Shown: piece by piece, positions 44,681 through 52,128 of the stretch
Position numbering within the stretch: position 1 is the first letter of the stretch
Layout: each line of letters opens with the position of its first letter
Source of the DNA: Bacteroides fluxus YIT 12057
GTDB lineage: Bacteria; Bacteroidota; Bacteroidia; Bacteroidales; Bacteroidaceae
DNA: 54,231 nucleotides
Assembly (NCBI RefSeq): GCF_000195635.1
Contig: NZ_GL882623.1
Location: forward strand, 193,976-248,206
Reading direction: 5' to 3'
The notes under the pieces: generated by a model
What the model saw: the letters and a program-made list of their open reading frames with translations, nothing else
What the model was told of the DNA's origin: nothing
Databases searched by the model: none
Made by a program: the position numbers and the translations under genes

Positions 44681-44918
44681 TGGAACTTACCAGCGGGATA
44701 GTGGAATGTTTCCTATTGACAGATGCTCCCTCCATTGGTCTAACTTCCGTTTCCATTTTTTTACTCCAACTATATAACTCTATGAGGTAATTCCAGTTGT
44801 TCAGTGTGTCTTTTATATCTTCGGTTATCAATGTTTGGTTACATAGAGGTAGTAGCGTTTGTAAGTCCTGCGGACGATAAACGGCGCAATTATCGGAAAG
44901 TACAATCTGCCGTTCCAT
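44622..44918 (-). CDS. Doubtful small ORF overlapping the flippase-like gene end
   Basis: 98 residues, the first ~55 of which look protein-like (VLSDNCAVYRPQDLQTLLPLCNQTLITEDIKDTLNNWNYLIELYSWSKK). The last third runs antisense into the neighbouring gene, as if the original stop were lost. I do not recognise it; a truncated remnant is as likely as a gene. 44919-45062 shows nothing more. Confidence 0.3.
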   Translation of the reverse strand: MERQIVLSDNCAVYRPQDLQTLLPLCNQTLITEDIKDTLNNWNYLIELYSWSKKMETEVRPMEGASVNRKHSTIPLVSSTISTGSPMKDATNHRYPTQ

Positions 44919-45062
44919 GATTGGTCAATACTATGAATTGATGTTCTGGATGGTCTATGCTGTACCTTTTTATGACTTTGTATATTTGCGGATAGTAACC
45001 CGTACCCGACCTGTTTCCGGCCTTATGTCAAAAAGAAGTTCAAATATTTGCAGAAGTTGGTT

Positions 45063-45308
45063 TTAGTTGTTGCTCTCTGGGGTTAATCCTAATGCTGTAT
45101 AGAGATTTGTGCCATCATAATGGTACGTACATTGATATTTGTCATAAAGAATATCTATACCTAAGTCGTAGCGTAAATAAGCAAGGTATTCAAAAAGCAC
45201 AGAACGGGAGAGTTCCAGCTTTTTTGCAAATTCTACGGGAGTGCCTGTACATCGGTGTTGAATCATGAAGTCCATGCGAAGTACTTTCTTTAAATCAATT
45301 CGTTTCAT
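45063..45308 (-). CDS. Small HTH protein (81 aa)
   Basis: 81 residues. Apparent helix-turn-helix: FAKKLELSRSVLFEYLAYLRYDLGIDILYDKYQCTYHYDG, resembling the HTH plus short wing of DeoR/WYL-type regulators without an effector domain. It follows the 31-aa peptide gene (45340-45435) by 31 bases and probably shares its transcript. Such short HTH proteins often sit beside small-peptide genes in Bacteroides, from general knowledge. Its target is unknown. Confidence 0.7.
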   Translation of the reverse strand: MKRIDLKKVLRMDFMIQHRCTGTPVEFAKKLELSRSVLFEYLAYLRYDLGIDILYDKYQCTYHYDGTNLYTALGLTPESNN

Positions 45309-45339
45309 GATAGTTAATTTTAGAGTTGGATTTTGAATC

Positions 45340-45435
45340 TTACATGCTGAAGTGCCCTTCCAGATGCCTTGTCTTCAAGTCTGTTAATTCTAATAATACA
45401 CGTACAAGTTGTGTTTTTGTTTCTTTAGTTTTCAT
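45340..45435 (-). CDS. 31-aa peptide gene before the small HTH gene
   Basis: The reading is MKTKETKTQLVRVLLELTDL followed by KTRHLEGHFSM. It has a -7-like box TATCTTCG (45461-45468, one mismatch) 25 nt upstream and lies 31 bases before the 81-aa HTH gene. No GG motif, Cys or signal is present. It is predicted to be an amphipathic helix. I judge it a real small gene from its promoter, spacing and codon pattern, but no homologue was checked. Confidence 0.5.
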   Translation of the reverse strand: MKTKETKTQLVRVLLELTDLKTRHLEGHFSM

Positions 45436-45592
45436 AATCTTAATTATTTTTGATTTGTTACGAAGATAGGGCATATTTGAATAATATTTATAGACATAGC
45501 ATGGACTTGATATAGACATGATAAAAAGGTAATGAATTGTAACACAATTTATTGCCTTTGATGCGAAAATGGAAAAATGGACAAGGTATTCT

Positions 45593-47458
45593 TTAGAAGT
45601 CCCAAATCCATAAATCTAGGGTGTAGCCTTCTTTAAAAACATCAACTTGTTGTGCAATGCGCTCCTTTAACCGATATTTTTGCTTGGATACAGAAGCAGG
45701 AGATATACCCAAGGCAGTGGCGATATTTGTATTGCCCATGCTGAGTTTGATTAGGCAGCAAAGATGTAGATCGTATTCAGTGAGTGCAGGTACTTTTTTA
45801 GATAGTCTTTCCGTGAAATTGTCGAATATGGCATTGATTGTTTTTTCTATGTCATTCCATTGCGCGGTATCTATGTATTTGGGAGTTATTATGAGATTAT
45901 TTAATATTTTACTGTTCTTCACCAACTGATTGGATAGCGTTTTTTCCCTATCGTGCAGGCGCTGGCTTTCCTCAGCCAATTCACTCAACTTTTTCAATTC
46001 TTCAGATTGTGCGTTGAGCGAAGAAGAGTATTGCTCTATGTTTTCTTGAAGCACTTGATTTTCACTAGTCAACACTTCATTCTGTTGCTGTATTTCTGAA
46101 TATGTTTTGCTGAGCTCTTTTAGTTGCTCCTGCATATCCTTATTGGCTTCTATTTGTGCCATAAGTTCTCCCATTCGTAGCTGATTGCGCTTGATAAGGA
46201 GCTCGTTCTCGCTTATCTTGATTGTATTTCTACGTAAGTCCTCTTCTTTCTTTTGTATAGTACGCTCTTTTTTCATCAATTTGCGTTGATAAATATAGAT
46301 GAGGGTAGCTATCAGACAAATCAGTATAACAAGTCCTATGAGTGCGTTGCGGGTACTTTTATCTTTCTCTATTTTCAACTGATTCTTTTCATTAATGAGT
46401 TTCTGTTGATTATACCTTTCTTGCATTTCGGCTAATTCTTGGCTTCTATACGAACTGTATAATGAATCCAAACCGTTCAACAGTTTGTCACTATAAAACA
46501 AAGCTTCTTTGTATTTTTGTTTTTTCTTGCTTAAATTATATAGGATGCGGTAAGCGCTATTTACCGTGCGAGGACTTTTTTCAAATGCTATAACTCGATC
46601 CAAATAATAATATGCAGAGTCTGTTTTTCCGGTTCTGCTGTAAATATCTCCGATTACTAAATTTATTTGTCCTTTTATTGATTCTGTACTGTTATATTTA
46701 ATAGCTTGTTTTACATAGTACAAAGCTTGTTCATAATCTTTGGTTTCTGTATAGATCCCTGCGAGTTCGTTTGAAGCAATTATAATCTTTTTTATATTAT
46801 GATTCTTTTCTGCAATTTTAATCGTTTTCTTGTAACATTCAATGGCAAGATTAAATTTCTTTTGTATAGAGTAGGTTCTACCAAGATAAATCAGCGAAGA
46901 AGTGATATATTCGATATTATTGGATTTAAGTGCATATCGATATGCTTTATTGAATGCATTCAGCGCATATTCTTTATAGGAACGAAACACATATATGTTA
47001 CCTAATTGGGCATTGACTAAATAGCATAGCTGATAATCGTCGGTTTTTTCTGCATAGTCTGCGGCTTCCAAAAAAAACTTTTGCGCTTCTTCTATTTTCT
47101 TACTTTTATGTAGAATTCCTCCTTTTAAATATAGCACCAATGCCTTTCGCTGTGCATTTTCTCGTTTCATGAAATAAGTATATGCTATATTGGCTAGGGA
47201 GTCGTTTTGCTTTATAAACATCTTATATTTAGCTTGTGTCATGAGTAATGCCCAAGTTGCATTCTCTAATTTATGCGAAGCTTTCGGAATCTGCATTTTT
47301 TGCAGTAGATGCAAGGCGCTGTCAGGGTGTTCGTATATGATTGCTTCTGCCTGTATTAATTCGGGTAGCAATACAGAAGTATTTCCTTTTTTTGAACAAG
47401 CTGCAATTGTTATAATAATGATTGCCAATATTACAACTATATAATATGTGTTCCTCAT
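45593..47458 (-). CDS. Membrane-anchored TPR regulator with C-terminal HTH
   Basis: 621 residues. The N-terminus looks like a lipoprotein/anchor signal (VVILAIIIITIAAC, Cys ~21). Repeated TPR helices follow (about 60-360: QLGNIYVFRSYKEYALNAFNKAYRYA, SLIYLGRTYSIQKKFNLAIECYKKTIKIA). Next come a membrane helix (about 370-390, IGLVILICLIATLIYIY), a long coiled coil (about 400-530) and a C-terminal LuxR-like HTH (YDLHLCCLIKLSMGNTNIATALGISPASVSKQKYRLKERI). This is a one-component design: an extracytoplasmic TPR sensor linked through the membrane to a DNA-binding domain. It is divergent from the RiPP operon and is its likely regulator. Confidence 0.85.
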   Translation of the reverse strand: MRNTYYIVVILAIIIITIAACSKKGNTSVLLPELIQAEAIIYEHPDSALHLLQKMQIPKASHKLENATWALLMTQAKYKMFIKQNDSLANIAYTYFMKRENAQRKALVLYLKGGILHKSKKIEEAQKFFLEAADYAEKTDDYQLCYLVNAQLGNIYVFRSYKEYALNAFNKAYRYALKSNNIEYITSSLIYLGRTYSIQKKFNLAIECYKKTIKIAEKNHNIKKIIIASNELAGIYTETKDYEQALYYVKQAIKYNSTESIKGQINLVIGDIYSRTGKTDSAYYYLDRVIAFEKSPRTVNSAYRILYNLSKKKQKYKEALFYSDKLLNGLDSLYSSYRSQELAEMQERYNQQKLINEKNQLKIEKDKSTRNALIGLVILICLIATLIYIYQRKLMKKERTIQKKEEDLRRNTIKISENELLIKRNQLRMGELMAQIEANKDMQEQLKELSKTYSEIQQQNEVLTSENQVLQENIEQYSSSLNAQSEELKKLSELAEESQRLHDREKTLSNQLVKNSKILNNLIITPKYIDTAQWNDIEKTINAIFDNFTERLSKKVPALTEYDLHLCCLIKLSMGNTNIATALGISPASVSKQKYRLKERIAQQVDVFKEGYTLDLWIWDF

Positions 47459-47488
47459 AGCCGTTTGTTGTTAGAATTCTAATATTCG

Positions 47489-47496
47489 CAAATCTA
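47489..47496 (-). promoter_or_regulatory. -7 box for the TPR/HTH regulator
   Basis: TAGATTTG on the - strand, 31 nt before the start at 47458. Confidence 0.45.
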
Positions 47497-47550
47497 AAAC
47501 TTTTCTTGAAAAAAAGAAAGGTTTTGCTTAAATATTGATACAACAGAGCA

Positions 47551-47905
47551 CGACTTTCATTTAAGCTTTGAATTAGCCCCTTGACTTGCTTGCTTCATTT
47601 CCATAAAGAGATTAATCCTAAATCCTTGTCTGCCTTATATCTTTTATGCTCACAGCTTATTCTGTACTTCGTCCCAGGTACGTGGGCCCGTCGGTTCAGG
47701 TAGGTGGGCTCGTCGGTTTACGTGCCTGAACCGACGGGCCCACGTACCTGGGACGAAGTACAGAATAAGGCCTGCAAGCATTCTGCATGATACTTTTCCG
47801 CATTAAGTATAAGTCCTACAAAGAAAAGACACCTGTTTCCTAAAGGATGAATCCGGATGCACTACACGCCAATCAAGGAGTACGCACGGCACCGGATGCA
47901 AGAAT
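47551..47905 (-). repeat. Dispersed ~350 bp repeat, copy 2 (inverted relative to copy 1)
   Basis: The reverse complement of 1-355 with substitutions. It lies between the TPR/HTH regulator and the RiPP operon. It holds a perfect 45-bp hairpin. No target-site duplication was identified. Confidence 0.88.
47656..47769. repeat. Perfect 45-bp hairpin inside repeat copy 2
   Basis: Arms 47656-47700 and 47725-47769 are exact reverse complements with a 24-nt loop. The loop is a third degenerate unit. Where it differs from copy 1, the partner arm changes to match. Confidence 0.93.
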
Positions 47906-48071
47906 CAGTCATCAGACAAGGGGTTTTTGAATAGTAAAGTTCCGAATTGGCTTAAAACCGGCGTTAATAAAAGTTATTTTCGTACAATGAAAAATGCAAA
48001 ATAAACGAATATGTAAATAACTGATTATTATAAAGCTATTATGATATTTATAATAAAATCGGAATAAATAA

Positions 48072-48178
48072 GCGTGACGGCAAGCAGTTGCCGTCACTTT
48101 GCCGTCACGCTTGCCGTCACTACGCAAATGCCGATGGAGAGGGAGTTTCAGGACAGCAGTGACGGAGTGACGGCAAAA
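48072..48178. repeat. Iterated TTGCCGTCAC elements upstream of the RiPP promoter
   Basis: GTGACGGCAA (48074-48083) and TTGCCGTCAC (48088-48097) form a 10-bp hairpin. More copies: TTGCCGTCAC at 48099-48108 and 48111-48120, GTGACGG at 48159-48165 and GTGACGGCAA at 48167-48176. They may be regulator-binding sites. The rest of 47906-48304 is A/T-rich without a gene. Confidence 0.7.
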
Positions 48179-48249
48179 TATGAAAAAACTCCCTGTAGCG
48201 GCTGACCCTTTCTTTTTTATCAGTCTGGAATTGTAGGACTGGCAGTCGT

Positions 48250-48257
48250 TACATTTG
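48250..48257 (+). promoter_or_regulatory. -7 box for the RiPP operon
   Basis: TACATTTG, 47 nt before the precursor ATG at 48305. Confidence 0.5.
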
Positions 48258-48304
48258 CAATGTGAGATTAATAAAAACATCAGTTAATTTAATTATCTTG
48301 AATT

Positions 48305-48427
48305 ATGGAAAAAGAGAATTTAAAAAATGAAATTAAGACTATTAATGAACAAGAAGAAGTTCTTGGTAATGAACAGTTGGAATCTACAACAGGCGGTGCT
48401 ACTGAACGAACTCTCTTTTTGAAGTGA
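48305..48427 (+). CDS. RiPP precursor peptide with double-glycine leader (40 aa)
   Basis: The 40 residues begin MEKENLKNEIKTINEQEEVL, and the leader ends LGNEQLESTTGG at residues 20-31. The core is ATERTLFLK (32-40). The acidic leader with an L-x-x-E-x-L-E-x-x-x-GG end fits the GG-leader class recognised by bacteriocin-type peptidases and is seen in Bacteroidales radical SAM precursors. The core has no Cys; Thr33, Thr36, Phe38 and Lys40 are candidate modification sites. Its TGA overlaps the maturase start (GTGA, 48424-48427), so translation is coupled. It is too short for common ORF cut-offs and easily missed. Confidence 0.82.
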   Translation: MEKENLKNEIKTINEQEEVLGNEQLESTTGGATERTLFLK

Positions 48428-49653
48428 ATGTGAATTTGTATGAACAACTGCAAGCTTGTATTGCAGATAGTGACAACATAAATAATCTGGATGATGAAAC
48501 TGTAGATTTTTTATATAAGAAGAAAATAATAGTGGAAAAAGATAAGGATGACCTTTTTCTATTAAATTATCAATATGAAACAGATCGTAGTACTTATTCC
48601 AAGAATGTTTTAGGGCTTACAATTGCCCCTACACTTGCTTGTAATTTTTCGTGTTCTTATTGTTTTGAAGAGCATAAGCGAAAAATCTCAATGGATGAAA
48701 GAACGGAAAATGCTATTATATCTTTTATAAATAATCATCAGGAATCTCGAGAACTTCACTTGAATTGGTATGGCGGGGAGCCTTTGTTGGCCATAGGAAC
48801 AATTGAACGCTTGCTCGACAAGATAACCAACGGAACGACTTTGAAATTTACCAAGCATAACCTTATCACAAATGGTTTCCTTGTGAATGATAGAGTTATT
48901 TCTCTTTTCAAAAAGTACCCTCTAAATGTTGTGCAAATAACTTTGGATGGAAAACGGGAACGTCATAATCTTATAAGGAAAACAAAAGCAGATTTACCGA
49001 CCTATGATAAAATTATTGACAATATAAACCGTCTTTTAAATGAGTTTGACAATACATGTGTGCACGTACGGGTAAATATTGAAAAATCAAATGTAGGTGA
49101 TTATTATGAGGTAGCCAATGAACTGCGGAAAATGTATGATGGGAAAAGGCTGGTTGTTTATCCCGGTTTTTTACGTATTGATAATGAGGAAAAAACTGCT
49201 TATAGTTGTAGAAGTATGGACCGTAAGGATATTGCTGAACTGATGTTTGACGCTGTGAATAAAAAAGTTATCAATGAATCGCTTTATCCACAATTGTTTT
49301 GTTCAAAAACTTGTGCCGCAACTCGTCAATGTGCTTATATTGTGGGACCTGAAGGGGAGGTTTATAAGTGCTGGAATGATGTAGGTAATCCGGAAAGGGT
49401 GGTAGGAACCATACACGGCAATAAGATAATTAATAGAACGTTGCTAAACAAATATATTGTTGGAAGTAAATGGTATCATGATGAGGCATGTAGAAAATGC
49501 TTCTTTTTGCCGATATGTAATGGAACATGTGCATGGTATGTCTTGCGTAATAAATATGAGAATGGAAAATATGACTTGTGTACATGTATGCAAAAATCTC
49601 CGGGAATGCTGGAGAAATGCTTGGAAACTTACTATGAGATGAATGCAGAATAG
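48424..49653 (+). CDS. Radical SAM/SPASM peptide maturase
   Basis: 409 residues; GTG start at 48424 inside the precursor stop. The radical SAM cluster motif CNFSCSYC (Cys 73, 77, 80) is followed by a barrel with WYGGEPLLAIG and VQITLDGKRERHN. The C-terminal SPASM/Twitch part is Cys-rich (Cys at about 293, 297, 303 and 317, then CRKCFFLPICNGTC and CTC) for two auxiliary clusters. An N-terminal ~60 residues may form the precursor-recognition domain. SPASM enzymes install carbon-carbon, thioether or ether links in peptides; without a Cys in the core, thioether formation is excluded. The outer membrane barrel gene follows after 20 bases. Confidence 0.92.
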   Translation: MNVNLYEQLQACIADSDNINNLDDETVDFLYKKKIIVEKDKDDLFLLNYQYETDRSTYSKNVLGLTIAPTLACNFSCSYCFEEHKRKISMDERTENAIISFINNHQESRELHLNWYGGEPLLAIGTIERLLDKITNGTTLKFTKHNLITNGFLVNDRVISLFKKYPLNVVQITLDGKRERHNLIRKTKADLPTYDKIIDNINRLLNEFDNTCVHVRVNIEKSNVGDYYEVANELRKMYDGKRLVVYPGFLRIDNEEKTAYSCRSMDRKDIAELMFDAVNKKVINESLYPQLFCSKTCAATRQCAYIVGPEGEVYKCWNDVGNPERVVGTIHGNKIINRTLLNKYIVGSKWYHDEACRKCFFLPICNGTCAWYVLRNKYENGKYDLCTCMQKSPGMLEKCLETYYEMNAE

Positions 49654-49673
49654 AAAACAAATACATTATATTT

Positions 49674-51998
49674 ATGAAGTATAGCTTTTTATCTTTTTTA
49701 TTATTTCTATCATGCCTGTCTGCTCGGGCACAAGTCATAAAAGGCCAGTTGGTGGATGAAAATTCGCAACCGGTGGAGTTTGCGAATATAGTACTCTATT
49801 CACTGCCCGATTCGGCTTATGTGCAGGGGGTGGTGAGCGATGCGCAGGGAGCGTTTGCTTTGAACCGTTACGACGGACAAGGGGTACTGCGCATTACGTC
49901 TATAGGCTATTTGTCACAATACAGAGAGTATGATGGCAAAAATGTAGGGGTAATCAAATTATTGCCTGATGTGCACATGCTTGGCGAGGTAGTGGTAAAA
50001 AGCACTTTGCCAAGGACACGGGTGAAGGGGGATGCGATGCTGACGACTGTGGCGGGAACTGTACTTGAAAAGGCGGGAACTGCCGACAATTTGCTGGATA
50101 AGATTCCTAATGTGTCTTCTAATAATGGTTCTGTCAGTGTGTTCGGAAGAGGAACTCCTGAAATATATATCAATAAACGGAAAGTGTACGATTCTTCAGA
50201 ACTGGACCGCTTGGCAGCCGATAATATCAAGTCGGTAGAAGTGGTCAGTAATCCGGGCGCGCAATATGGCTCTGAAGTGAAAGCGGTTATTCGTATTACT
50301 ACCAAGAAAGCTCCAGGTGACGGGTTAGGGTTGAACAGCCGGACAATGGCGCGTTATAACAAAGAGTGGTCTTTTCTTGAACAACTCAACTTTAATTACC
50401 ATACAGGCGGATGGGATATTCAGGGAATGCTTTATGGATGGAGTGGCAAATCTTGGAGTAAAAAGTATTTGGTGCAGCAGACTTATTTGGAACAGTACTG
50501 GAAACAAATTTCCGAGACAGACTCGAAGAGTAGCGGAAAGGATGTATCGGGCATGCTTGCCTTGAATTATGCGCTGAATGAAAAACACTCTTTAGGCATA
50601 CGTTATGACCTTAGCCGGAATCCCGGAAGTGAGTACACTTACCATGTACCTACCACTGTGTATCAAGACGGGTTGTTTAACGAAGAGTCTGATAGCAGGA
50701 ACAGGGAATATGTACAATCTACCAACCATCAAATGAACTTCTATTACAATGGGGAATGCGGGGAATGGGAAATGGACTTCAACGCTGACTGGCTGTGGAA
50801 GAAAAACAACAATAACAGCCGGATAGCAGAAAAAAGCAGGTTCGCCGATGAGCAGATTGAAAACCGCCTGATATCTACCTTTGCAGAGAACGACAATTCG
50901 CTGTATGCCGCTAAGATGGTGTTTGCCCATCCTTTGTTCGGAGGAAAACTTTCATTTGGCGGAGAATATGCGTTTACTCGCCGGACGAATCTATATTTAA
51001 ACCCTGAAGGCATCCTGAATGATGATCATAGTAAAATAGAAGAAGCTGGTGCCTCTTTCTTTGCGGAATATCGCCGTTCGTTTGGAGAAGTAAATGTGCA
51101 GGCGGGAGTGCGTTACGAGAATGTAGCTTTCGATTATTTTGAAAAGGATGAGCGAAAGGATGAACAGAGTAAAAAGTACAGCGATTTTTTCCCGTCGGTG
51201 GCTGTCTCGTTTCCTGTAGGCAAGGTCCAGTTCATGCTGAATTATGCTTCTGACATCAGCCGTCCTTCTTATAGCCAGTTACGGGGGAATATAACGTATG
51301 TGAATCAGTATTCCTATGAAAGCGGAAATCCTTTTCTTAAACCTACTTTGACACATAATTTTATATTGGGAACTGTATATCGGTGGATTAATTTTTCGGG
51401 AGGTTTTCAGCATGTTGAAGATGATATGGTATTTACCAGCGGGGCTTATTCGGAAGATGAGCCTAAAATAGCCCTTATCAAACGGGTGAACGTTCCGGCC
51501 TACAACAAACTGTTTGCTTCGCTTACATTTTCGCCTGTCATTGGTATTTGGAGACCTATGTTCAGCGGCAGGATAATGAAGCAGTGGTATGAAGCCGATA
51601 CTCCTCAAGGATACCGTAATTTGGATAACGTTTTGGGAATGTTGTCATGGAAAAACAGTTTGGAACTTCCGGGAGGTTTCGTGTTAAATGCGGACGTGGT
51701 ATATAGAACACGGGGGGATGTTCAGAATCAGCGGATGATGCAGGATATGTGGCAAATGAGTATGTCTGTTTATAAAGAGTGCTTTAACAAAAAACTTTCT
51801 TTCTTGCTTCGTGGCACTGATTTGTTCGACACAGGCAAAAATAAAGTCAAGATGTACGCTGGGGCTGTCCGGATGATGGAGCTGACTGAAGAACCCAACA
51901 GCCGTAGCGTTAGCCTCACAGTCCGCTACAAATTCAATAGCACCAAGAGCAAGTACAAGGGTACGGGAGCCGGTGAATCACAAAAGAACCGTATGTAG
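49674..51998 (+). CDS. Outer membrane TonB-type beta-barrel protein in the RiPP operon
   Basis: 774 residues. A signal peptide (MKYSFLSFLLFLSCLSARA) precedes a carboxypeptidase-regulatory-like domain (about 20-105: IKGQLVDENSQPVEFANIVLYSLPDSAYVQGVVSDAQGAFAL). A plug-like segment (about 115-215: DNLLDKIPNVSSNNGSVSVFGRGTPEIYINKRKV) and an OMP_b-brl_3-type barrel follow. It lacks the Gly/Arg tail of the related 4405-7323 protein. Being 20 bases after the maturase, it is probably co-transcribed and may carry the peptide, or its target, across the outer membrane; that is inference. No TonB or ExbB gene is near. Confidence 0.88.
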   Translation: MKYSFLSFLLFLSCLSARAQVIKGQLVDENSQPVEFANIVLYSLPDSAYVQGVVSDAQGAFALNRYDGQGVLRITSIGYLSQYREYDGKNVGVIKLLPDVHMLGEVVVKSTLPRTRVKGDAMLTTVAGTVLEKAGTADNLLDKIPNVSSNNGSVSVFGRGTPEIYINKRKVYDSSELDRLAADNIKSVEVVSNPGAQYGSEVKAVIRITTKKAPGDGLGLNSRTMARYNKEWSFLEQLNFNYHTGGWDIQGMLYGWSGKSWSKKYLVQQTYLEQYWKQISETDSKSSGKDVSGMLALNYALNEKHSLGIRYDLSRNPGSEYTYHVPTTVYQDGLFNEESDSRNREYVQSTNHQMNFYYNGECGEWEMDFNADWLWKKNNNNSRIAEKSRFADEQIENRLISTFAENDNSLYAAKMVFAHPLFGGKLSFGGEYAFTRRTNLYLNPEGILNDDHSKIEEAGASFFAEYRRSFGEVNVQAGVRYENVAFDYFEKDERKDEQSKKYSDFFPSVAVSFPVGKVQFMLNYASDISRPSYSQLRGNITYVNQYSYESGNPFLKPTLTHNFILGTVYRWINFSGGFQHVEDDMVFTSGAYSEDEPKIALIKRVNVPAYNKLFASLTFSPVIGIWRPMFSGRIMKQWYEADTPQGYRNLDNVLGMLSWKNSLELPGGFVLNADVVYRTRGDVQNQRMMQDMWQMSMSVYKECFNKKLSFLLRGTDLFDTGKNKVKMYAGAVRMMELTEEPNSRSVSLTVRYKFNSTKSKYKGTGAGESQKNRM

Positions 51999-52097
51999 AA
52001 TGAACGGAAGTTTGGGGATTGCAATCTGATTTTAATGCATCATCACAGGAAAAGTATTTTAAATATTGGTGAACATGGATTTCTGAAATATATCTGT

Positions 52098-52105
52098 TAT
52101 ATTTG
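52098..52105 (+). promoter_or_regulatory. -7 box for pepD
   Basis: TATATTTG, 24 nt before the ATG at 52129. Confidence 0.55.
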
Positions 52106-52128
52106 CGAAAACTAATTTTAAAAACATT

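Noticed and set aside
44917..45066. 49-aa ORF on the + strand after the flippase-like gene
   Set aside because: No promoter or partner gene, and the composition is unconvincing.
45593..47458. Hybrid two-component system
   Set aside because: No histidine-kinase or receiver motifs are present; the protein is TPR plus membrane helix plus HTH.
1..47905. Composite transposon or genomic island bounded by the inverted 350-bp repeats
   Set aside because: The 47 kb between them carries core genes in usual Bacteroidetes order and no transposase or integrase; the repeats are better read as independent dispersed copies.
47912..48280. 122-aa ORF on the - strand
   Set aside because: It crosses the TTGCCGTCAC repeats and the RiPP promoter; composition is Cys/His/Phe-rich noise.
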